Source: an uncultured Prevotella sp. (GTDB lineage: Bacteria > Bacteroidota > Bacteroidia > Bacteroidales > Bacteroidaceae). From it: a stretch of DNA of 59,856 nt. Positions 43,138-51,868 of the stretch are shown here, piece after piece. The translations under genes were made by a program, and so were the position numbers. The stretch spans positions 1 through 59,856 of the forward strand of contig CAKQPF010000016.1 of NCBI GenBank assembly GCA_934256705.1. Direction: 5' to 3'. Every line of letters starts with the position of its first letter. Position 1 is the stretch's first letter. The notes below the pieces were generated by a model. It saw nothing but the letters and a program-made list of their open reading frames with translations. It did no database searches and was not told where the DNA came from.

Positions 43138-45858
43138 ATGACACAGAAAAGAGTTTACACTTTCGGTAACGGTAAAGCCGAAGGTAATGCGCAGATGCGC
43201 GAAGCACTTGGTGGCAAGGGTGCCAACCTCGCTGAAATGAATCTTATCGGTGTTCCTGTACCTCCAGGTTTCACCATCACCACAGACACCTGCAATGAAT
43301 ATTACAAAGTCGGTGAAGAGAAAATCAAAGAACTGCTTCAGGATGAAGTGAATGCCGCTGTAGCTCATACAGAGGCTCTGATGAACTGCAAATTCGGTTC
43401 CGTAGAGAATCCTCTTCTCGTCTCAGTTCGTTCCGGTGCCCGCGCTTCTATGCCGGGCATGATGGACACCATCCTCAATCTCGGTCTTAATGACGAAGTG
43501 GCTGAGGGTATGGTGAAGAAGACCAACAATCCTCATTTCGTATATGATTCCTACCGTCGTTTCGTGCAGATGTACGGTGACGTGGTAATGGGTCTCAAGC
43601 CTGTCAACAAGGAGGATATCGACCCGTTCGAGGCTATCATCGAGAAGGTGAAGGAAGAGCAGGGCGTCGTTCTCGACAAGGATCTGTCTGTAGAATCACT
43701 CAAGAAGCTCGTAGAGCTCTTCAAGGCTGCCATCAAGGAGCAGACCGGACAGGATTTCCCTACTAATCCTATCGACCAGCTCTGGGGAGCTATCTGCGCT
43801 GTGTTCCGTTCTTGGATGAACGAGCGCGCTATCCTCTATCGTAAGATGGAAGGTATTCCTGACGAATGGGGAACGGCTGTTTCCGTTATGGCAATGGTAT
43901 TCGGCAACATGGGCGACACTTCCGCCACTGGCGTTTGCTTCTCTCGTGACGCTGGAAACGGTGAAAACCTCTTCAATGGTGAATACCTCATCAATGCTCA
44001 GGGCGAGGACGTGGTAGCTGGTATCCGTACTCCTCAGCAGATTACCAAGATCGGCTCACAGCGTTGGGCTGAGCGTGCTGGCATCTCCGAGGCTGAGCGC
44101 GTGGCTAAGTATCCTTCTATGGAAGAGGCTATGCCGGAACTCTACAAGGAACTCGACTCTCTCCAGGACAAGCTGGAGCACCACTATCGCGATATGCAGG
44201 ACATGGAGTTCACCGTACAGGAAGGCAAACTCTGGTTCCTCCAGACACGTAACGGCAAGCGTACCGGTACTGCAATGGTGAAGATAGCTATGGACCTTCT
44301 CCATGAGGGAATGATTGATGAGAAGACAGCTATCCTCCGTTGTGAGCCACAGAAGCTCGACGAACTGCTCCACCCTGTATTCGACAAACTCGCACTCTCA
44401 AAGGCTAAGGTTATCACACAGGGTCTCCCTGCTTCTCCAGGTGCTGCTTGCGGACAGATCGTATTCCATGCTGACGACGCACAGGAATGGCACGCTGATG
44501 GCCACAAGGTTATCATGGTCCGCATCGAGACCTCTCCTGAGGACCTCGCTGGTATGTCTGCCGCAGAAGGCATCCTCACCGCTCGTGGCGGTATGACCTC
44601 CCACGCTGCCGTTGTGGCTCGTGGTATGGGCAAGTGCTGCGTTTCCGGTGCTGGAGCCATCAATGTGGACTACAAGAAGAAGATTGTGGAAATCGACGGT
44701 ACTATATATAAGGAGGGCGACTACCTCTCTCTCAACGGTACCACTGGTCAGGTGTATGAAGGTCAGATTGAGACAAAGGCTGCCGAACTGTCAGGTGACT
44801 TCAAGGAACTCATGGACCTCTGCGACAAATATACAAAGATGCAGATCCGTACCAATGCTGACACACCTAAGGATGCTGAGGTCGCTCGCGCTTTCGGTGC
44901 TAAGGGTATCGGTCTGACTCGTACTGAGCACATGTTCTTCGACGACCAGAAGATTGTCGCTATGCGTGAGATGATTCTCGCTGACTCTGTGGAAGGTCGT
45001 GAGAAGGCTCTTGCCAAGCTCCTTCCTTACCAGAAGGCTGACTTCTACGGAATCCTCAAGGCAATGGACGGCTTCCATGTGAATATCCGTCTGCTCGACC
45101 CACCTCTCCATGAGTTCGTGCCTCATGATCTCGCAGGTCAGGAGACCATGGCAAAGGAAATGGGCGTCAGCGTAGAGGAAATCAAGAAGCGTGTCAATTC
45201 TTTGGCAGAAAACAATCCTATGCTCGGTCACCGTGGTTGCCGTCTTGGAATCACATTCCCTGAGATTACTGCTATGCAGACCCGTGCTATCCTCGGCGCT
45301 GCTTGCCAGCTCAAGAAGGAAGGCTTCAATCCATGCCCTGAAATCATGGTTCCGCTTATCGGTACCGTTCAGGAGCTGAAGCAGCAGAAGTCCATTATCC
45401 TTGAGACATCCAAGGAGGTATTTGCTGAGTACGGTATCGAGGTCAAGTTCGAGATTGGCACTATGATTGAGATTCCACGTGCCGCTCTCACCGCAGGCAA
45501 GATTGCTGAAGAGGCAGAGTACTTCTCATTCGGTACCAACGACCTCACCCAGATGACCTTCGGTTACTCTCGTGACGACATCGCTTCCTTCCTCCCAGCA
45601 TACATGGAGAAGAAGATTCTGAAGGTTGACCCATTCCAGGTTCTCGACCAGGAAGGTGTCGGTCAGCTCATCAAGATGGCTGTAGAGAATGGTCGTGCCA
45701 CACGTCCTGACCTCCGCACTGGTATCTGCGGCGAGCATGGCGGTGAACCATCATCCGTGAAGTTCTGCGCAAAGGTTGGCATGAACTATGCTTCATGTTC
45801 TCCATTCCGCGTTCCTATCGCACGTCTGGCTGCGGCGCAGGCTGCTGTAGAGGAATAA
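43138..45858 (+). CDS. ppdK: Pyruvate, phosphate dikinase
   Basis: 906 aa, full length. It interconverts pyruvate, ATP and phosphate with PEP, AMP and PPi, a glycolytic enzyme in many anaerobes. The N-terminal nucleotide-binding domain starts VYTFGNGKAEG; the central swivelling domain has the phospho-His in GGMTSHAAVVARGMGKCC (about residue 480); the C-terminal TIM barrel has LTRTEHMFF, GHRGCRLG, SFGTNDLTQMTFGYSRDD and the catalytic Cys in GICGEHGGEP. The gene is monocistronic with a strong promoter and terminator, and its codon choice looks like that of a highly expressed gene. Confidence 0.97.
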   Translation: MTQKRVYTFGNGKAEGNAQMREALGGKGANLAEMNLIGVPVPPGFTITTDTCNEYYKVGEEKIKELLQDEVNAAVAHTEALMNCKFGSVENPLLVSVRSGARASMPGMMDTILNLGLNDEVAEGMVKKTNNPHFVYDSYRRFVQMYGDVVMGLKPVNKEDIDPFEAIIEKVKEEQGVVLDKDLSVESLKKLVELFKAAIKEQTGQDFPTNPIDQLWGAICAVFRSWMNERAILYRKMEGIPDEWGTAVSVMAMVFGNMGDTSATGVCFSRDAGNGENLFNGEYLINAQGEDVVAGIRTPQQITKIGSQRWAERAGISEAERVAKYPSMEEAMPELYKELDSLQDKLEHHYRDMQDMEFTVQEGKLWFLQTRNGKRTGTAMVKIAMDLLHEGMIDEKTAILRCEPQKLDELLHPVFDKLALSKAKVITQGLPASPGAACGQIVFHADDAQEWHADGHKVIMVRIETSPEDLAGMSAAEGILTARGGMTSHAAVVARGMGKCCVSGAGAINVDYKKKIVEIDGTIYKEGDYLSLNGTTGQVYEGQIETKAAELSGDFKELMDLCDKYTKMQIRTNADTPKDAEVARAFGAKGIGLTRTEHMFFDDQKIVAMREMILADSVEGREKALAKLLPYQKADFYGILKAMDGFHVNIRLLDPPLHEFVPHDLAGQETMAKEMGVSVEEIKKRVNSLAENNPMLGHRGCRLGITFPEITAMQTRAILGAACQLKKEGFNPCPEIMVPLIGTVQELKQQKSIILETSKEVFAEYGIEVKFEIGTMIEIPRAALTAGKIAEEAEYFSFGTNDLTQMTFGYSRDDIASFLPAYMEKKILKVDPFQVLDQEGVGQLIKMAVENGRATRPDLRTGICGEHGGEPSSVKFCAKVGMNYASCSPFRVPIARLAAAQAAVEE

Positions 45859-45888
45859 ACCTTGAATGCTGAAAATTAGTGAAATACG

Positions 45889-45929
45889 AGGCAAGCACTT
45901 GAAAATCAGGTGCTTGCCTTTATTCTTTT
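45889..45929 (+). terminator. ppdK terminator
   Basis: AGGCAAGCAC and GTGCTTGCCT pair perfectly, followed by TTATTCTTTT. Element B begins somewhere after it. Confidence 0.9.
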
Positions 45930-45971
45930 CAACACGTTCTGCACGTAATAAAAGCAGTCCATGATGGGTTT

Positions 45972-46017
45972 GTTTTACATATGTTTTACACTAAATCATA
46001 GATTGTTTTACACTAAA
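45972..46017 (+). repeat. GTTTTACA direct repeats before the integrase of element B
   Basis: GTTTTACA starts at 45972, 45983 and 46005, steps of 11 and 22 bp, and the last two copies extend to GTTTTACACTAAA. They lie between the ppdK terminator and the integrase ATG. They could be integrase arm sites, an operator, or part of the attachment region. Confidence 0.6.
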
Positions 46018-46076
46018 AAAAATAGCTTAGCTAAAGAACAAAAGGAATAAATCAATATTTCACTAATTAAATCAGT

Positions 46077-47531
46077 ATGGTAAATTTAAAAGCAACGGTC
46101 AGAATTAAAACCAAAGCTGGACTTTATCCAGTTTACATTCGTTTCACGAAGCGAAATCAAGTTTCGTATGTAAAAACCTCATGGGTTGTTAACGACAAAG
46201 GGCTTGGAAACGGAAAGGAAATAATAGATCCTTTCGTCATTCAGCAAACTTCCCAATTGATAGACCACTACTACACTCAGCTTAACCAAGTAGATTCTAG
46301 CAACTGGTCTGTTGGCGAGATCGTCAAATATGTTACGGAGTTTAACACTGACATGTCCTTTTCAGAATACGCTAAGGATCATATCTGGAAGTTGATAGAC
46401 CGTGGTCAGGAACGCACTTCTCGTAACTATAAGTGGGCATTGCAACACATGGAGAGATTTGCAGGAACAGATAACATTATGTTCTCTCGCCTTACATCTT
46501 CTTTTCTTAACCAATGGATAGAGTCTTTATCAACCACCACTCGTAGCAAGGAGCAGTATCCAGTTTGTATGAGAGAGGTGTATAAAGCCGCTATTCGAGA
46601 GTTTAATGACGAGGAGCGTGGAATCGTAAAATTGAAGAATCCTTGGAAAAACGTTAGAATTCCCAAGAGTGATGTTCCTGAGAAACGAGCTATCCCAGCA
46701 AGCAAGCTGCGTGCGTTCTTTAATGTCGTACCGGATAGAAGCCGATTCACCAATCCTTTGATGGAGGTTGGACAGGATGTTGCATTGATTTCATTCTGCA
46801 TGTGTGGTCTTAACGCCGTGGACATATTCAATGCTAAGAAGGATCAGTATAATAATGGCATCTTCCACTACGAGCGTCAGAAAACAAGGTCTGTACGTTC
46901 AGATCGTGGTTACTTTGAAGTGCGTGTACCACCCTTTTTGAAACCAACCTTTGAGAAGTACCTCTCTAAGAATGCTGATTCTCCATGGCTATTCAATTTT
47001 CATGATCGCCTGTCAACATCAGATTCCTTTTGCGCAAATGTAAACACTGGAATCAAACAGGTTTGGGAGAAAGTAGAACCGGGATTCAGAGCATCATTGT
47101 ATGCGTTCCGTCATAGTTGGGCTACCATAGCGCAAAATGAATGTGGCGCAACTATGAATGAGGTTGATTTCGGTCTTAACCACTCCATAAACAGAATGGC
47201 AAGAGTCTATGTTAAGATAGACTATACTCCTGTGTGGATTCTTAATGAGAAGGTCATAGATTTTGTCTTTTTTACTGATAATGAGTCGAAGCACATTGAA
47301 AAGGAAGATAAGTCTTTTGAGAGAATATCCAAATACAATAATGTTCGTGCAGAAGCATACGTTATGGGTAAAATGGTTTGTGCCATTGAAGATACCGGTT
47401 TCTCTAACGTTGATCAAATCATGGATAAATTGACGACAATGCTTCCTAAAAAAATCAGCAACGCCCGTGTTCAGTTCAAAATTACTAATATTGACAAGGA
47501 ACTAACACAGATGTATCAGCGTCTTGTTTGA
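46077..47531 (+). CDS. IntDOT-like tyrosine integrase of element B
   Basis: 484 aa. An arm-binding N-terminus (VNLKATVRIKTKAGLYPVYIRF) and a SAM-like domain (to about residue 200) precede the catalytic domain. HxxR is in YAFRHSWATIA, the next His in DFGLNHSINRMARVYV, and the Tyr nucleophile in RVYVKID or DYTP. The place of the first catalytic Arg reads CGLNAVDIF, with Asn. IntDOT of CTnDOT also lacks this Arg, so the gene is probably active. A C-terminal extension of about 95 aa follows the catalytic Tyr. It is convergent with the HTH gene at 47609 and shares a terminator with it. Confidence 0.88.
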   Translation: MVNLKATVRIKTKAGLYPVYIRFTKRNQVSYVKTSWVVNDKGLGNGKEIIDPFVIQQTSQLIDHYYTQLNQVDSSNWSVGEIVKYVTEFNTDMSFSEYAKDHIWKLIDRGQERTSRNYKWALQHMERFAGTDNIMFSRLTSSFLNQWIESLSTTTRSKEQYPVCMREVYKAAIREFNDEERGIVKLKNPWKNVRIPKSDVPEKRAIPASKLRAFFNVVPDRSRFTNPLMEVGQDVALISFCMCGLNAVDIFNAKKDQYNNGIFHYERQKTRSVRSDRGYFEVRVPPFLKPTFEKYLSKNADSPWLFNFHDRLSTSDSFCANVNTGIKQVWEKVEPGFRASLYAFRHSWATIAQNECGATMNEVDFGLNHSINRMARVYVKIDYTPVWILNEKVIDFVFFTDNESKHIEKEDKSFERISKYNNVRAEAYVMGKMVCAIEDTGFSNVDQIMDKLTTMLPKKISNARVQFKITNIDKELTQMYQRLV

Positions 47532-47551
47532 TAGTCACTACGCTTAACAAC

Positions 47552-47599
47552 AACGAAAAAGCCCAAATATGGCATAAGTCATATCTGAGCTTTTTCGTT
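47552..47599. terminator. Bidirectional terminator int / HTH
   Basis: AACGAAAAAGC and GCTTTTTCGTT with further inner pairing (ATATG/CATAT). It serves both convergent genes. Confidence 0.8.
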
Positions 47600-47608
47600 T
47601 TTATACGC

Positions 47609-47890
47609 TTACAAAAGATAGTTTTGTTGAATATTCGCAAGTTTCTGCAAATCTATCAGCTTATATCGTTTCTTGCCAGGAGATATTCTGGAAGGTTTTA
47701 ACTTGCCACTCTTAATCCATCTTTCAACGTCTGCACGTCCATACATTTGGAACGCTTTTGTCTGGCTGATTTCAAGCTGGCCTTTTTCAACCTGATGAAT
47801 CCTTAAGGCAATCATTGTTGCTAGTTCGTTGACAAACTGGTCGAATGTGACAGTTTTATCAATGAAATGACATTCTGTATTATTGTCCAT
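47609..47890 (-). CDS. Excisionase-like winged HTH protein of element B
   Basis: 93 aa. An N-terminal helical part (FDQFVNELATMIALRIHQVE) is followed by an HTH/wing: ISQTKAFQMYGRADVERWIK, then GKLKPSRISPGKKRYKLIDLQKL. The size and the position beside the integrase suit a recombination directionality factor. Its leader has the shared promoter/palindrome/hairpin motif (47925-47967), so it is likely under the same regulator as 50148 and 3498. Confidence 0.7.
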   Translation of the reverse strand: MDNNTECHFIDKTVTFDQFVNELATMIALRIHQVEKGQLEISQTKAFQMYGRADVERWIKSGKLKPSRISPGKKRYKLIDLQKLANIQQNYLL

Positions 47891-47924
47891 TGTCTGTATT
47901 TCTTATGATTATTGTTTTCAAAAA

Positions 47925-47967
47925 GAGGAGCTACCTCCGTATTCGAACCGATTCGAATGCAAAGGTA
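47925..47967 (-). promoter_or_regulatory. Shared promoter-operator motif, copy 2
   Basis: Minus-strand TACCTTTG (47960-47967), palindrome GAATCGGTTC (47945-47954), then GGAGGTAGCTCCTC (47925-47938). Same order and spacing as at 3866-3911 and 50077-50118. Confidence 0.6.
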
Positions 47968-48067
47968 ACTCCTACAACTTGGATGCGTAGATAAGCCAAC
48001 TATATAGGGATTGTTATACATTCATTATATATCTTCCCTACTTGTTGTTGGTTGGATTTCTTGTATT

Positions 48068-48829
48068 TTACATACTTTCTTTCAGTTTCTTGACGAAATT
48101 CTCACATACGGTTTCGAATCCCAAATCTTCAATCTTGTAGTTGGATGACTTCATCTTTGCAAGCTTCACATTTTTGGCCTGAGACAGACCACAACGTAAC
48201 TGGCTTGCACGTAGTGGTTCGTTATTAGCTGACGAAGCAATGAGTTTGTTCTCCTCAATTATCATCTGCCATCGGAAAGGCAATAATCCATAGGAACGAA
48301 GAGCACCGAAGAACAATGCTACGTGTCTGTTAATGCCAGCCTGGAGAGGTTTTGTGAGTTGACACTTGAACAGATCCTTAATGTCAGAATCAGTCACGGC
48401 ATTTTTAAAGAGACTCACATCATTTGCAAACTGTGTAATGAGGCAAATCTGCTTGTCTGAAAATCGTGCGAGACAGTCTTCATCTGGAGTAAGGCTTTGT
48501 CCAGAATCAAACAGATGGAACATCTGCTGATAATCTTTTTCCTCGAACTTATCTTTTGAGAAAAAAGCATCAACGAGATCACGACGATTTTCAAGAAGCT
48601 CTTTCAGACCGCAGACATTCATAATATGAACCCTTGCATCTGATTCGCTCATATTCATCGCAGGAAGATGGTAGTAATAGAAATCATTCACATAGCGAGA
48701 ATATGACTTCTCACCATTGATGATTTCAGACTGGTACTGCTCGTAGGCAGCACAATAAAGTTGCCAAAGTTCATCTTTTGGCAATTCATTCTCTGTTTTT
48801 TTTGCGCAGTTTACGCAACATGGGCACAA
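48068..48829 (-). CDS. Conserved element protein of unknown function (253 aa)
   Basis: Homologue of 4010-4735 in element A, similar along the full length (ELPKDELWQLYCAAYEQYQS, DKQICLITQFANDVSLF, and a C-terminal helical part with FRWQMIIEENKLIASS). As in element A there is no ATG for the frame; it opens with TTG 48829 (MCPCCVNCAKKTE) and overlaps a 26-codon ATG frame (48786-48866). A homopolymer of eight A lies near the frame junction. Function unknown; a regulator of excision or transfer is possible. Confidence 0.6.
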   Translation of the reverse strand: MCPCCVNCAKKTENELPKDELWQLYCAAYEQYQSEIINGEKSYSRYVNDFYYYHLPAMNMSESDARVHIMNVCGLKELLENRRDLVDAFFSKDKFEEKDYQQMFHLFDSGQSLTPDEDCLARFSDKQICLITQFANDVSLFKNAVTDSDIKDLFKCQLTKPLQAGINRHVALFFGALRSYGLLPFRWQMIIEENKLIASSANNEPLRASQLRCGLSQAKNVKLAKMKSSNYKIEDLGFETVCENFVKKLKESM

Positions 48830-48866
48830 AAAGAGAGAAAACGGGCGTTTTTGTTAACCGTTTCAT
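48786..48866 (-). CDS. 26-codon leader ORF overlapping the 253-aa gene
   Basis: ATG 48866 to TGA 48786 encodes 26 aa (MKRLTKTPVFSLFVPMLRKL..., ending KKNRE). It has the same length and relative position as 4692-4772 in element A. The A8 run just before its stop is a possible slippage site. Confidence 0.4.
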   Translation of the reverse strand: MKRLTKTPVFSLFVPMLRKLRKKNRE

Positions 48867-48909
48867 TTTCTTTTTGTTAAATTTATAATGTGATAAAATA
48901 TAATGAGTT

Positions 48910-48937
48910 AAATCGCATAGGAACGTCTATGCGATTT
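48910..48937. terminator. Hairpin AAATCGCATAG/CTATGCGATTT
   Basis: A perfect 11-bp stem with a six-base loop and T6 on the plus side. It lies between the IS-type transposase gene and the 253-aa gene; it may be an end feature of the insertion or a terminator. Confidence 0.6.
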
Positions 48938-48981
48938 TTTGAATTTCGAGAAATGTACGGGCTAATCAAGAATGGTGTCAT

Positions 48982-49842
48982 TTAATGCAATGGCTTATTC
49001 TTTACAATTAAATTCATGAGTGTATCAAACAATACAGTGTTATCCCTATGTCCATTAAGTCGGAAGTAGTATTCATTCAGATAATCTTGAATGTATTCAG
49101 CAGAACAGTGACGATGTACTCCAAACAACCACTTCTTTAGATTTGATACATGTTTGTCCATGAGAGCTGAATATTCTAATCTTGTAGCTATACTATCTGA
49201 GTATTCATCTGCATATTGCTCGCCTCTACTCTCTTTACCGACTATGATTTGGCTATTCCTACTGATGTGTTTTTTGAAAAAATCTCTAATAGAGTCTGGT
49301 GATGCACTGTCAACGACATAGGCATATTCGTGACCTGCTATCTTCCCACCAAGGATTTCCATGCCGATAATCACCAAATCGCCTTTTGGTGAACATTTTG
49401 AATCTCCTATCTCAAAGGTGTCAACGAGAATCATACCTTCTAGAGGTTTTTCTTCGACATAGCCCATAGCATGTTGTATCTTCCGTTTGAAATCCCAGGC
49501 AGTTTTTTGTCTTAATCCATATTTTATAGATAAGGCCGTTGATGTTACACCATTTTCTGATGTACATAGATTAAAGGCAATGTGAAAAGCTGTATTAAGA
49601 GAGAACTTTAATTTATCAAACACAGTACCTGCAGTCGGACTTTCGTCATGCTTGCATTTTGTACAACGTCTTGAAAAAGGCAGATGACCTTTGCAATAAT
49701 GAGTATTGCCACACCTTGTACATACAAAAGTGTCATCTTTCCATTTGATTTCAGACAAGTATTTGAAGCAATCATCATCACTGGTGAAGTGCTTATTGAA
49801 CTTGTCCTGGCTTGTTCCATAGAATATTGCTCTCTTAATCAT
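48982..49842 (-). mobile_element. IS1595-family (ISXO2-like) transposase
   Basis: 286 aa. An N-terminal zinc ribbon (FVCTRCGNTHYC, RRCTKCKHDESPTAGTVF) precedes a helical stretch and an ISXO2-like catalytic domain starting MILVDTFEIGDS, with a late HRHCSAEYIQDYLNEYYFRLNGHR segment that is typical of the family. It sits between the 253-aa gene and the HTH gene of element B, which in element A are adjacent, so it interrupted the module. I could not define terminal inverted repeats or a target duplication. The gene looks intact. Confidence 0.85.
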
Positions 49843-50076
49843 GGTGCAAAGTTAGTGAAAATATTCTAAAAAAGTGCGGTCTAAACGCCTAAATAGTACA
49901 AACTGCCATGTTTTGGTATAACACCACACTCTATCTAATCAGATATAAGACCGCTAATTGCAAGAAAGTGCTAAATCAGTCAATAAAGACTACCAAATGA
50001 AAGGAACATAACTATATAATAGCGAAACAATCATTCCTATATAGCATCATTGTTCCTTATAGTGACTAACCTCCTC

Positions 50077-50118
50077 TACCTTTGCAAATGAATCGGTTCA
50101 ATAATGGGGGTAGCTCCC
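50077..50118 (+). promoter_or_regulatory. Shared promoter-operator motif, copy 3
   Basis: TACCTTTG (50077-50084), palindrome GAATCGGTTC (50090-50099), then GGGGGTAGCTCCC (50106-50118). It lies 30 bp before the HTH gene. A GTCTAA string then follows, as in element A. Confidence 0.65.
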
Positions 50119-50147
50119 TCAATGTCTAATTTCAAATCCATATGTAG

Positions 50148-50534
50148 ATGGCAAAAAAGAAAACAGAATACGAGCTCTTGGCTAAACGCATTGAGCTCTT
50201 GGAAATGCAGGTTAAGGAATTGACAACTGTGGAACCTGAAGTTATCAATGAGCGACTCAAATCCATTGAGGAAACTCTTTATACGACAAAGGACATACTA
50301 AATATGAAGGAGGTTTGCCAGTACCTTGACATCTCACAGAGTCTTCTGTACAAACTCACATGCAGTGGTGAGATTCCGCATTTCAAGCCACGTGGCAAGA
50401 TGATATTCTTTGAAAAGAAGGAACTGATTGAGTGGATTAAAAAGAGCAACTTTCTAAGCTCTGAAATAACCAAAGGTTCTTCTAAAACAATATCTAATGA
50501 TTCCACTAATTATGAAGAAAACGAAAAAGAATAG
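50148..50534 (+). CDS. Excisionase-family HTH protein of element B
   Basis: 128 aa, homologue of 3498-3836. It starts MAKKKTEYELLAKRIELLEM, a coiled-coil-like stretch; then MKEVCQYLDISQSLLYKLTC and GEIPHFKPRGKMIFFEKKELIEWI form the winged HTH. The C-terminus is longer and polar. It is the first gene of the replication module and overlaps the 47-aa frame. Autoregulation through the palindrome upstream is likely. Confidence 0.82.
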   Translation: MAKKKTEYELLAKRIELLEMQVKELTTVEPEVINERLKSIEETLYTTKDILNMKEVCQYLDISQSLLYKLTCSGEIPHFKPRGKMIFFEKKELIEWIKKSNFLSSEITKGSSKTISNDSTNYEENEKE

Positions 50535-50655
50535 CATTGACGGCGTGAATCTGCCAGACTCGCGCCTTGTAGAACTTCTTGACAGATGTGCGATTTCTGT
50601 CAAAGATGTTAGAACAGATATAAAAAAGAATAAGCAGAATGGAAAAAAGAACTAA
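50512..50655 (+). CDS. Conserved 47-aa basic protein of element B
   Basis: ATG 50512 to TAA 50655, 47 aa starting MKKTKKNSIDGVNLPDSRLV. It overlaps the end of the HTH gene and ends just before the repA ATG at 50660. It corresponds in length, place and pattern to 3345-3488 in element A. Function unknown; the operon suggests replication control. Confidence 0.6.
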   Translation: MKKTKKNSIDGVNLPDSRLVELLDRCAISVKDVRTDIKKNKQNGKKN

Positions 50656-50659
50656 TAAG

Positions 50660-51790
50660 ATGAGCATTGACAATCAAAAGACCTCATTTGAACACCAATC
50701 GCTTGAAGTGTCTATGCTTGACAAGGACAATTTCAGCGACGAAGAACTCGATTCCTATCTTTCAAAAGGTGAAATCAAAGCAACAGACAAAGTTACTATA
50801 CCGCCTAAAATTCTTTTCGTCGGTGATTGTACCATTGCAACCTTTGGAAACTTTAGTGCATCTACCGGCAAAGCAAAGAGCAAGAAAACCTTCAATATCT
50901 CTGCCATGGTAGCCGCTGCTGTTACCAACACTACGGTATTGAACTACAGAGCGTGTCTTCCAGAAGGCAAACGGAAGATTTTATATTTCGATACGGAGCA
51001 GAGTAAATATCACTGTCACACAGTCCTGGAACGTATTTATAAATTGTCTGGACTATCGTTCAAAAAAGATGATCCTCGCCTTATGTTCTGGGGACTGCGT
51101 GAATATACACCCAAACTGCGAATAGCCCTTATTGATTATGCTTTACGTAAATACGATGAAGTAGGTTTGGTCATCATCGATGGTCTGAGAGACCTCATGT
51201 ATGACATCAATAACGGTAAGGAAGCAACTGATGTGATGACTGTCTTAATGGCCTGGACAAGTGTATATGATCTACACATCCATACAGTCCTTCATTTAAA
51301 CAAGAACGATAATAATCCTCGTGGTCATATAGGTACTGAATTGGAAAACAAAGCTGAGACGGTTCTTATTATTAGCAAGAATATGCAGAACAACAGCATC
51401 AGTGAGGTTAAACCAATGCACATGCGAGATAAGGAGTTCAGCACATTTGCTTTCCATATTGATGACAATAAACTTCCTGTTCTTGACTCTGGCATTTCTG
51501 TTACTGTCGTGAAGCGTCAGGAGAAGTCACTTGTCAGCCTTGACAATGAGATACATCAGGAGATTTTGAGCAAAGTGTTTGAGAAAAATTCCCTTACACG
51601 ATACAACGACTTGGTCAACTCTGTTTCGCAAGCATACGAAGCCGCTGGTTACAAGCGAGGTATCAATGGTATTAAGGACCTCCTTAAACTTCTAACAGGT
51701 AAAGGTATTATCGTAAGAGAGAAAGATGGATATGTCTATAAATCAGAGTGTTTCAAGAAACCAGAAACAAGCAAAGCAAGGCAAGTTTAA
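50660..51790 (+). CDS. RepA-like AAA ATPase/helicase of element B
   Basis: 376 aa from ATG 50660 (an ATG at 50639 overlaps the 47-aa gene). The central domain is nearly the same as that of 2249-3379: FVGDCTIATFGNFSASTGKA, KILYFDTEQSKYH, VGLVIIDGLRDLMYDINNGK, HIHTVLHLNKNDNNPRGHIG. These are Walker A, the sensor-like DTEQ and Walker B of the RepA/AAA_25 group. The C-terminus (about 60 aa) is winged-helix-like and more variable. It probably unwinds DNA for replication of the circular element. Confidence 0.8.
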   Translation: MSIDNQKTSFEHQSLEVSMLDKDNFSDEELDSYLSKGEIKATDKVTIPPKILFVGDCTIATFGNFSASTGKAKSKKTFNISAMVAAAVTNTTVLNYRACLPEGKRKILYFDTEQSKYHCHTVLERIYKLSGLSFKKDDPRLMFWGLREYTPKLRIALIDYALRKYDEVGLVIIDGLRDLMYDINNGKEATDVMTVLMAWTSVYDLHIHTVLHLNKNDNNPRGHIGTELENKAETVLIISKNMQNNSISEVKPMHMRDKEFSTFAFHIDDNKLPVLDSGISVTVVKRQEKSLVSLDNEIHQEILSKVFEKNSLTRYNDLVNSVSQAYEAAGYKRGINGIKDLLKLLTGKGIIVREKDGYVYKSECFKKPETSKARQV

Positions 51791-51862
51791 GGTTTAGGTT
51801 TAAAGGGTATATATATACACATACGCGCACACGCACGCACACGTGGGCGCATTTAATCTATA
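51791..51862 (+). other. repA-primase spacer with GTTTAA repeats and purine/pyrimidine tract
   Basis: GTTTAAGGTTTAGGTTTAAA overlaps and follows the repA stop, then GGGTATATATATA and a long alternating CACATACGCGCACACGCACG tract ending CACACGTGGGCGC. The first part is shared with element A (2179-2248). The alternating tract could adopt Z-DNA and resembles strings around parA. Confidence 0.45.
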
Positions 51863-51868
51863 ATGAAC

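Noticed and set aside
49871..49977. GCGGTCT/AGACCGC pair as the terminal inverted repeat of the IS1595-type element
   Set aside because: Both arms are on the same side of the transposase gene, and no matching sequence was found past its 3' end.
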